6,753 nt of DNA from Planctomycetota bacterium (GTDB lineage Bacteria > JAJVIF01 > JAPKYR01). Position 1 is the stretch's first letter. Each line of letters begins with the position of its first letter. Below, piece by piece: positions 1 through 5,799 of this stretch. Under the pieces are notes generated by a model, which was given only the letters and a program-made list of their open reading frames with translations, was not told the DNA's origin and made no database searches. The DNA is taken from assembly GCA_030673355.1 (NCBI GenBank), contig DAOVJF010000145.1:1-6753 (forward strand), in the 5' to 3' direction. The translations under genes and the position numbers were made by a program.

Positions 1-327
1 AGAAAGTGCGAAAAGATAGTCAAACTTGACAGGACACAGTCACTGGCTATGTGTGTCGGATGCAAGGATGAGTGCAAAGCCGCGTTAAAGGGCATTAAGG
101 ACGAGGAAGGCACTACGTGGGTTTATCTCGCCCAGTGTAACGAGACGCTTCATCAGGCTGGGGAATGTGTGCTTCGAGAGGAAACCGACGCACTGACCGA
201 GTATTTCAATTCGAGGATTAAAACACCTGGGAAGAAAATTATTTTTGTGCCCTGTATCCTGAGGGAGAGCATTGATTTCTGCCAGGCCGAGATCATAACG
301 GACATCGGAATGAAAGATATCGATTAA
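1..327 (+). CDS. Cys-rich protein of unknown function, 3' part only
   Basis: This reading frame is open from the first base of the window to a TAA at 325-327, giving 108 visible residues. The first ATG (49) has no Shine-Dalgarno sequence before it and the frame stays open upstream, so the gene most likely begins outside the window. Eight Cys occur in the visible part, at residues 3, 18, 21, 25, 46, 56, 85 and 94. Those at 18, 21 and 25 form a CxxCxxxC cluster, which suggests metal or Fe-S binding. The C-terminal half looks like a compact soluble domain, and no membrane segment is seen. I do not recognise the family. It lies 60 bases upstream of a DRTGG-domain gene on the same strand, so it may belong to the accessory or regulatory part of the redox operon. 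It could also be the tail of a larger Fe-S or sensor protein. Confidence 0.6.
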   Translation, partial: RKCEKIVKLDRTQSLAMCVGCKDECKAALKGIKDEEGTTWVYLAQCNETLHQAGECVLREETDALTEYFNSRIKTPGKKIIFVPCILRESIDFCQAEIITDIGMKDID

Positions 328-329
328 GC

Positions 330-350
330 TTGGGCTGAAAAACAGGCCAA
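330..350 (+). other. Imperfect hairpin between the Cys-rich gene and the DRTGG gene
   Basis: Arms TTGGGCTG (330-337) and CAGGCCAA (343-350) pair at seven of eight positions, with one internal G-G mismatch and an AAAAA loop. It begins three bases after the upstream stop codon. No T-run follows, so an intrinsic terminator is unlikely. A weak mRNA processing or stabilising hairpin is possible, and so is chance. Confidence 0.25.
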
Positions 351-377
351 TAATAAGTCGATTGAAGGATAAAAACC

Positions 378-383
378 GGAGAG
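378..383 (+). promoter_or_regulatory. Ribosome binding site of the DRTGG gene
   Basis: GGAGAG lies four bases before the ATG at 388. It supports that start codon and a 109-residue product. Confidence 0.7.
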
Positions 384-387
384 AATC

Positions 388-717
388 ATGAAAGTTACCG
401 ACATCGCCAAAAGTGCCGATCTGACACCCATTAATGCTGTAAATGACAAGGAGATAGAGGGGGTTTTTATTTCCGATATGGTTTCGGATATTGTAGCCGG
501 AGCCGGGGCCAACAGCCTTCTCCTGACAATTCAGACGCATAAAAACCTGATAGCAACAGCAAACCTGGTAGATGCAGTGGCTATTGTGTATGTCAGGGGA
601 AAGCAGCCGCCGGACGATGTGGTCAAGCTTGCCGATCGTGTCGGCATAACCTTGTTCAAAACCGACCTGGATGCGTGGAAGCTGTCTATCAAGCTTCACG
701 AGATGGGTATTGAATAA
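388..717 (+). CDS. Stand-alone DRTGG-domain protein
   Basis: The 109-residue product matches the single-domain DRTGG proteins found next to hydrogenase and NuoEF-type gene clusters. What can be seen is an N-terminal 'MKVTDIAK' start, an 'ISDMVSDI' segment at residues 28-35, a 'TIQTHKN' segment at 47-53, and a final 'LFKTDLDAW..SIKLHEMGI' region. Together these fill the whole domain. There is no kinase, CBS or phosphotransacetylase domain attached, although DRTGG domains often occur fused to those. No transmembrane segment or Cys is present. The biochemical role of the stand-alone form is not established; a nucleotide-responsive regulatory or assembly role is usually guessed. It precedes the nuoE-like gene by 120 bases on the same strand, which fits an accessory role for the complex encoded downstream. 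The family call is good; the function is inference. Confidence 0.85.
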   Translation: MKVTDIAKSADLTPINAVNDKEIEGVFISDMVSDIVAGAGANSLLLTIQTHKNLIATANLVDAVAIVYVRGKQPPDDVVKLADRVGITLFKTDLDAWKLSIKLHEMGIE

Positions 718-776
718 TTAGCCGTGCAAGTGCTTTTTGGGGATCAGGAAATAATCGGAATTTTTCATAACCTGTG

Positions 777-796
777 CATTTACGGGAACGTAAATG
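777..796 (+). promoter_or_regulatory. Perfect inverted repeat upstream of nuoE
   Basis: Arms CATTTACG (777-784) and CGTAAATG (789-796) are exact reverse complements around GGAA. As DNA this is a dyad that a dimeric regulator could bind. As RNA it is an 8-bp stem closed by C-G pairs and capped by GGAA, a GNRA-type tetraloop. It ends 30 bases before the nuoE Shine-Dalgarno sequence, and no T-run follows, so it is not an intrinsic terminator. It does not match the Rex operator consensus. I see no convincing sigma-70 promoter in the surrounding gap (718-837), so I cannot tell an operator from a leader-RNA structure. Confidence 0.5.
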
Positions 797-826
797 TAAT
801 TTAGTAAAGAAACCAAGAAACCTGCT

Positions 827-832
827 GGAGGT
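827..832 (+). promoter_or_regulatory. Strong ribosome binding site of nuoE
   Basis: GGAGGT lies five bases before the ATG at 838. This is one of the two strongest Shine-Dalgarno matches in the window and fixes the nuoE start. Confidence 0.85.
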
Positions 833-837
833 AATTT

Positions 838-1296
838 ATGACCGGTACGGCGGTAACTCTGGACCTCGATGGATTTACCGGTATTCGCAGCGACCTTATT
901 CCGATTCTTCAACATGCCCAGGATTCGTTAGGCTATATCACTGAAGAAGCAGTCAGGCAAATCTCCCAGAAAATCAGGATCACCGAAAATGAAATCTACG
1001 GTGTGGCGACCTTTTACGCACAGTTTCGTTTTGAACCTCCGGGTGAACACCATATCCAGGTTTGCATGGGCACCGCCTGCCATGTCAAGGGCGGGCAGCA
1101 ATTGTCGGTTTCGCTCGAATACCAGTTGGACGCAAAGATGGGAGAGACAACCCTGGACGGGAAATACGATCTCGAGCAGGTGGCATGTCTGGGATGCTGT
1201 GCGCTCGCCCCGGTAGTGAAAATCGATGAAACGATTCACAGCCAGCTGACGGTCCTGAAGCTCAGGAAGGTGTTTGATGAAGACGAAGAATCTTGA
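838..1296 (+). CDS. nuoE: NuoE/HydC-like NADH dehydrogenase subunit, [2Fe-2S] thioredoxin-fold
   Basis: This 152-residue protein is the 24-kDa-type subunit that carries one [2Fe-2S] cluster beside the flavin subunit in NADH dehydrogenases and bifurcating hydrogenases. Residues 10-65 form the N-terminal helical region with the familiar 'LGYIT.EA' and 'YGVATFYAQF' segments. The thioredoxin-like domain follows. The expected cluster ligands are C76 and C81, in 'CMGTACHVKGG', and C117 and C121, in 'CLGCCALAPVV'; C120 is an extra Cys common in the family. Length is normal and the protein is soluble and cytoplasmic. It overlaps the start of the nuoF-like gene, so the two are probably translationally coupled, as expected for partners in one complex. 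The family assignment is secure. Whether it works in a transhydrogenase, hydrogenase or other complex depends on the neighbours. Confidence 0.96.
   Translation: MTGTAVTLDLDGFTGIRSDLIPILQHAQDSLGYITEEAVRQISQKIRITENEIYGVATFYAQFRFEPPGEHHIQVCMGTACHVKGGQQLSVSLEYQLDAKMGETTLDGKYDLEQVACLGCCALAPVVKIDETIHSQLTVLKLRKVFDEDEES
1264..1270 (+). promoter_or_regulatory. Ribosome binding site of nuoF inside nuoE
   Basis: AGGAAGG lies within the nuoE coding sequence, six bases before the ATG at 1277, and supports that start. A second candidate, GAAAGG at 1305-1310, precedes an in-frame ATG at 1316, so the shorter start remains possible. Confidence 0.55.
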
Positions 1297-3154
1297 TAAG
1301 AGACGAAAGGCCGCCATGAAAATATGGGTGGCTTTCGAAAATAATAAGAAACCGTTGATCATTGTCGGGGCCGGTACCTGTGGGCGTGCGGCAGGAGCGA
1401 TGGAAACCTGGGCTAAAGCTGAAGAAACACTTAAGGAACTCAAAATAGACGCTGAATTTATGGAAGTCGGGTGTATCGGTCCCTGTTACCTTGAGCCGTT
1501 AATCGATATCAAAATCCCCGGTAAACCGCGTTTAAGTTACTCGAATGTCAGCCCATCGAAAGTTGAAAATATTCTGAGGGAGATTTTCGAGGAGGATAAG
1601 ATTCCCGAACGGGATTTTGTCGGCACTTTTGGCGACCATGACGGTTTAAAGAAGTTCTGGGATCACCCGATGCTGGCGAAGCAGGAACGGATCGTTCTCA
1701 GGAACTGCGGAATAATCGATCCGAACAGCATCGACCATTACCTTGCCCGCGATGGTTACATTGCGCTTGAATACGCTCTCGCGCATGAACCGGAGGAGGT
1801 TCTTGAAATTGTAAAGTCGAGTGGGATTCGCGGACGCGGCGGCGCGGGATTCCCGACAGGATTAAAGTGGGGTTTCTGCCGGGATGCGCCCGGCGATCGG
1901 AAGTACATGATCTGCAATGCCGATGAGGGCGACCCGGGAGCGTTCATGAACCGGTCGCTGATCGAGGGCGATCCGCATGCGGTTCTTGAAGGGCTTGTAA
2001 TCGCGGCTTATACGATCGGCGCGTCGAAAGGATACATTTACATCCGTGCTGAATATCCCCTCGCGATCGAGCGCCTTGAAAATGCGATCGAACAGATGAT
2101 GGAAACCGGGTTGATCGGCGAGAACATCCTCGGTTCAGGTTTCGATTTCGATGTCACGATCAAAAAAGGCGCGGGGGCTTTTGTATGCGGTGAAGAAACC
2201 GCGCTGATGGGATCGATCGAGGGAAAACGCGGAATGCCTCGAAGCCGTCCGCCGTTCCCCGCTCAATCGGGTCTCTGGGGGAAACCAACGACAATTAACA
2301 ATGTGGAAACACTCGGTACGATCGCGACTATCGTACGAAAGGGTTCGGACTGGTACAGCAATATCGGGACCGAGAACACCAGTGGCACGAAAACGTTTTC
2401 CCTTGTTGGACGGGTCCGGCGAACGGGACTTATCGAGGTGCCGATGGGAATGTCTTTGAGGGAAATCATATTTGATATCGGGGGGGGGTTGTTCAGGAAT
2501 TTCAAGGCTGTCCAGACTGGTGGTCCCTCCGGCGGTTGCCTCAGCGAAGAATTCCTGGATATTCAAATCGATTACGAAACACTCGCTCAAGCCGGCTCGA
2601 TCATGGGTTCCGGTGGTTTGATCGTCCTCGATGACAATACGTGCGTCGTCGATCTCGCGAAATATTTCCTGAATTTCACACAATCGGAATCGTGCGGGAA
2701 ATGTGTGCCCTGCCGGGTCGGTACCCGCCAGCTTTGGGAAATTCTCGAGCGGATCACCACCGGGCAAGCCGATATCGAGGATTTGAATAAACTCGAAAAG
2801 CTGGGTACGTCCATAAAGAGATCGGCTTTATGCGGCCTGGGCCAGACAGCTCCCAACCCGGCATTGTCAACGCTGAAATATTTCCGGGATGAATACCTCG
2901 CGCATATCCTTGAAAATCGATGTCCTGCCGCGGTTTGCAGCGAACTGGTTGAGTTCAGGGTAATTGCCGACAAATGTACCGGCTGCCAGTCGTGCGTGAA
3001 AGTGTGTCCGACCGACGCGATCACGGGTCCAAGATCGGAGCCTCATAACATCGATGAAAGCCTTTGTATCAAGTGCCGTGCGTGCTATGAAGCATGCAGG
3101 TTCGACGCGATCGCCGGTGACGCGATCGTCATCACGTCCGGGACGGTAACTTAA
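1277..3154 (+). CDS. nuoF: NuoF/HydB-like NADH:acceptor oxidoreductase, FMN and Fe-S subunit
   Basis: This 625-residue protein holds the NADH and FMN site. In order it has: an N-terminal thioredoxin-like [2Fe-2S] domain (about 25-100; C35, C66, C70); the FMN/NADH Rossmann region with 'GIRGRGGAGFPTGLKW' (183-198), 'NADEGDPGAFMNR' (214-226) and 'GAGAFVCGEETALMGSIEG' (298-316); a SLBB-type segment; the N3-type [4Fe-4S] domain (C473, C476, C479, C519); and a ferredoxin-like domain with two [4Fe-4S] motifs (C567, C570, C573, C577 and C597, C600, C603, C607). The two added end domains are typical of HydB/Bfu-type bifurcating enzymes and absent from standard complex I NuoF. The N-terminal domain has only three of the usual four cluster Cys. 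ATG 1277 is preferred over TTG 1274 and ATG 1316 because of its Shine-Dalgarno spacing. It overlaps nuoE by 20 bases. Confidence 0.96.
   Translation: MKTKNLDKRRKAAMKIWVAFENNKKPLIIVGAGTCGRAAGAMETWAKAEETLKELKIDAEFMEVGCIGPCYLEPLIDIKIPGKPRLSYSNVSPSKVENILREIFEEDKIPERDFVGTFGDHDGLKKFWDHPMLAKQERIVLRNCGIIDPNSIDHYLARDGYIALEYALAHEPEEVLEIVKSSGIRGRGGAGFPTGLKWGFCRDAPGDRKYMICNADEGDPGAFMNRSLIEGDPHAVLEGLVIAAYTIGASKGYIYIRAEYPLAIERLENAIEQMMETGLIGENILGSGFDFDVTIKKGAGAFVCGEETALMGSIEGKRGMPRSRPPFPAQSGLWGKPTTINNVETLGTIATIVRKGSDWYSNIGTENTSGTKTFSLVGRVRRTGLIEVPMGMSLREIIFDIGGGLFRNFKAVQTGGPSGGCLSEEFLDIQIDYETLAQAGSIMGSGGLIVLDDNTCVVDLAKYFLNFTQSESCGKCVPCRVGTRQLWEILERITTGQADIEDLNKLEKLGTSIKRSALCGLGQTAPNPALSTLKYFRDEYLAHILENRCPAAVCSELVEFRVIADKCTGCQSCVKVCPTDAITGPRSEPHNIDESLCIKCRACYEACRFDAIAGDAIVITSGTVT
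2480..2488 (+). repeat. Run of nine G inside nuoF
   Basis: Nine consecutive G encode the three Gly of the conserved 'DIGGG' segment. The frame is intact through the run and on into 'KAVQTGGPSGG', so it is read here as genuine. A run this long is prone to replication slippage and sequencing error. Confidence 0.85.
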
Positions 3155-3210
3155 CGATAAAGAATTACCGGGGGACTCATGTTTCAATCCACGGGAAGCT
3201 GACTATAAAT

Positions 3211-5799
3211 ATGACATTAACCACTGATCGTAAGAATAAGAAAATGCCAAAGGAAGAATTAATAAACCTCGATATTGACGGGAAGCAGGTGACCGCCCCG
3301 AAAGGTGTGACCGTTCACCGGGCTGCTGAAATTAATGGAATCGACATCCCGACCCTGTGCTCGCATAAGGACCTGACACCCTACGGCGGTTGCAGGCTTT
3401 GCATAGTTGAAATCGAAGGTTTACGGGGATATCCGCTTTCCTGCAACACAACCGCTACCGAGGGAATGAAAGTCACCACGGAGAACGAGGCGATTCGGGA
3501 TATCCGCCGCGATGTGCTCCAGTTGATCCTCAGCGAGCACCCATCGACCTGCATGGTCTGTCAGGAAAAAGTCGAGTGTGAACATGTCCTTGGCGGAACT
3601 GTACGGAAATCAGGTGTCACGACCGGTTGCAGGTGGTGCCCGAACGAAACGGACTGCGAACTAAAAAAACTTGTCGAATTGATGGAGATCGAGGAGCTTG
3701 ATTACCCTACCCTCTACCGTGGTTTTGAAAAGGAACGCGAAGACCCGTTTTACGACCGGGATTACAACCTTTGCATTCTCTGCGGACGTTGCGTGCGGAT
3801 GTGCCAGGAAGTCCGCGGTACGGCAATACTCGAATTCAATTACCGCGGACCCCATGCGACGATCGGCCCGGCTTTCGGACGGAGTCACCTTGAAGCCGGC
3901 TGTGAATTCTGCGGGGCGTGTGTCGCGGTCTGTCCGACTGGAACATTATATGAAAAGGCCAGCAAGTGGGACGGAACACCGGACTTCCAGGTTGTGAGCA
4001 CCTGTCCATACTGCGCGATCGGATGCCAGCTCGATCTCAGGATCAAGGACGGACGTTTTTCAAGCGCCGTTGCGTCGCACGATGAGGTTGTCAACGACGC
4101 CCAGGCATGCCTGAAAGGAAGTTTCTGCCTTGGGGAAGTGTCCCATCATTTCACAAGGGCGCGTAAGCCAATGGCAAAGGAAGGTAACTACTGGCGTGAG
4201 AAAACCTGGGACGAAGCTTTTGATATCGCCGTGGAAAAATTGAAGGACCTGGTGCCGGGGGATTTCGCGATGCTGGTTTCGCCCGACATGACAAATGAAG
4301 GGTTATATGCATCGCAGAAATTCACCCGCATGGTTATGGGCACCAACGCTATCGATTCGACGGCGAGACGGTCGCTTTCGGGACGCCTGGGGTTGTGGGC
4401 GGACCTGTTCAGCCGGCCGATATCCATCCGGGGGATCGGCAACGCGTCGAGGATTTTAGTGATCGGTCTCGATACAAGGTTCAATTTCTCGATTATCGGC
4501 GTCGAGATCCGGAAGGCCATGCAAAAAGGCGGGAAGCTGGTCGCAATTGATCCAAGGGAGAATAACCTCGCGAGATATTCCGATCTCTGGATTCAACCGA
4601 ATCCCGGATACGAGGGCAATCTGCTTAAAGCTCTGGCTGGGACTGGTGCCGACCTTGAATCAGGAGCGAGTGAAGCCGGGATTGATCCTGAATTACTGAA
4701 AGAAGCTAAGGAGATAATCGAATCGGGAGATGACCTTACGGTAATTCTCGGTCCGGGTGTTTTTCATTACTCGTCCGTTAATAAACTCATCGAGGGCATC
4801 ACAGCGTTCGCGAGTAAAGACAATACGACAATTTTACCCCTGTACACCGGGACAAACGCTCGAGGCGCAATGGAGATGGGTACATTCCCAGAACTCCTGC
4901 CGGGTGCCGTGAGTCGCGATCATTCTGAAACAATAGAAATTTTCGAAAAGAAATGGGGTGGGAAATTAGCGTCCGACAGAGGAATTACGGTCGATCAGAT
5001 CACTTCCGGAGCTAAGAAGCCAAAAGTTTTATATCTTGCCGGAGCCGTTCCGTTCTTCGAAAAACCGGATTGCGATTTCCTGATTGTGCAGGATATTTAC
5101 GAACCCGATTTTGAATGCGATTTATATTTACCGGCATCGAGTTTCCTCGAATCGGCCGGAACTCTGACCAATCTTGAGGGCCGGGTACAGGAAGTAGTGA
5201 GGGTCGAGGAACTTCGGGACAGTGTCAGGTACGGCCGCGCCCGTCCGGACTGGTGGATTTTCAGCCAGCTTGCGAAAAAACTTGGCGCGGATGGGTTCGA
5301 TTACGAGTACGTCACAGAAATCCAGCGCGAGATTGCCGATGTGGTGCCGGGATTCCCTGAACCTGACAAAATCGACCGTGAAGCAAGAGTTACCGAGACA
5401 CCGGGGACAGTCTCGATCCCCGAAGCTGTCGGCAATCCCGGGAAGGCGGGTGATGGAAAATTCATACTTGTCCTCCACCCCGAAGGCTATACGCATCGCG
5501 GGATTTCGATCACGTCCAGGGTTGAAGGGCTTCAAATTCTGAATCCGGAGAACGGGTTTTACATCAGCCAGGCGGATGCGGATTCACTTGGTGTCGAGGA
5601 AGGTGACATCCTTCTAGTAAAAGCGGATACTGCAGTCGGGAAAGCTAAGGCGAGAATCGAAAAGGTGTTGCCTGAAGGAGTCATATACCTGTTCGTGCCC
5701 GATTCGCTTGGCGGTGTTGGTGGCAGGAAGGACCTGGATAACCTGTATCGATTGGAACGAAATCCGGTACGGGTGGAGGTGACGAAGAGTGTCTTATAA
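3211..5799 (+). CDS. nuoG: NuoG/formate-dehydrogenase-alpha-like subunit lacking the Mo/W ligand
   Basis: This 862-residue protein has the NuoG/FdhA plan. Residues 17-95 are a [2Fe-2S] ferredoxin domain (C50, C61, C64, C78). Residues 110-149 are an N5-type region with H110, C114, C117, C123 and a second set, C140, C143, C149. Residues 180-245 hold two [4Fe-4S] motifs (C188, C191, C194, C198; C231, C234, C237, C241). The molybdopterin-oxidoreductase fold begins with C265, C268, C272, C300 and K302 and ends with a dinucleotide-binding domain (about 745-862). 'PASSFLESAGTLTNLEGRVQ' (641-660) is typical of the NuoG/FDH group. By alignment to E. coli FdhF ('CARVUHG'), 'TARRSLSG' puts Ser388 at the Sec/Cys site and Leu389 at the catalytic His, so formate oxidation is not expected. 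An electron-wiring or scaffold role is inferred. ATG 3244 is an alternative start; both have weak ribosome binding sites. Confidence 0.93.
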   Translation: MTLTTDRKNKKMPKEELINLDIDGKQVTAPKGVTVHRAAEINGIDIPTLCSHKDLTPYGGCRLCIVEIEGLRGYPLSCNTTATEGMKVTTENEAIRDIRRDVLQLILSEHPSTCMVCQEKVECEHVLGGTVRKSGVTTGCRWCPNETDCELKKLVELMEIEELDYPTLYRGFEKEREDPFYDRDYNLCILCGRCVRMCQEVRGTAILEFNYRGPHATIGPAFGRSHLEAGCEFCGACVAVCPTGTLYEKASKWDGTPDFQVVSTCPYCAIGCQLDLRIKDGRFSSAVASHDEVVNDAQACLKGSFCLGEVSHHFTRARKPMAKEGNYWREKTWDEAFDIAVEKLKDLVPGDFAMLVSPDMTNEGLYASQKFTRMVMGTNAIDSTARRSLSGRLGLWADLFSRPISIRGIGNASRILVIGLDTRFNFSIIGVEIRKAMQKGGKLVAIDPRENNLARYSDLWIQPNPGYEGNLLKALAGTGADLESGASEAGIDPELLKEAKEIIESGDDLTVILGPGVFHYSSVNKLIEGITAFASKDNTTILPLYTGTNARGAMEMGTFPELLPGAVSRDHSETIEIFEKKWGGKLASDRGITVDQITSGAKKPKVLYLAGAVPFFEKPDCDFLIVQDIYEPDFECDLYLPASSFLESAGTLTNLEGRVQEVVRVEELRDSVRYGRARPDWWIFSQLAKKLGADGFDYEYVTEIQREIADVVPGFPEPDKIDREARVTETPGTVSIPEAVGNPGKAGDGKFILVLHPEGYTHRGISITSRVEGLQILNPENGFYISQADADSLGVEEGDILLVKADTAVGKAKARIEKVLPEGVIYLFVPDSLGGVGGRKDLDNLYRLERNPVRVEVTKSVL
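5775..5780 (+). promoter_or_regulatory. Ribosome binding site of nfnA inside the nuoG-like gene
   Basis: GGAGGT lies eight bases before the GTG at 5789, within the last codons of the upstream gene. It decides the GTG start and points to translational coupling. Confidence 0.8.

Noticed and set aside
85..699. Long minus-strand open frame of about 204 codons opposite the first two genes
   Set aside because: It spans two well-supported plus-strand genes, has no ribosome binding site or recognisable domain, and is best explained as a shadow of their codon usage.
718..837. Sigma-70 promoter upstream of nuoE
   Set aside because: Several AT-rich hexamers exist but no -35/-10 pair with good matches and 16-18 base spacing could be defended.
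2135..2767. Long minus-strand open frame of about 210 codons opposite nuoF
   Set aside because: It is antisense to highly conserved NuoF motifs and its translation is low-complexity with no recognisable family.
3106..3131. Frequent GCGATCG strings, including one GCGATCGC octamer, suggesting HIP1-like palindromes
   Set aside because: They fall in coding sequence and follow from the preferred codons GCG and ATC next to each other (Ala-Ile). Only one full octamer was noticed and no regular spacing is seen.
3144..3170. CGGTAA and TTACCG as a terminator hairpin after nuoF
   Set aside because: The stem is only six pairs with a 15-base loop, overlaps the stop codon and lacks a T-run.
4369..4380. 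Possible selenocysteine (in-frame TGA) at the formate dehydrogenase active site
   Set aside because: The codon at the aligned position is TCG (Ser). No in-frame TGA exists in the gene, and no SECIS-like element was looked for further.
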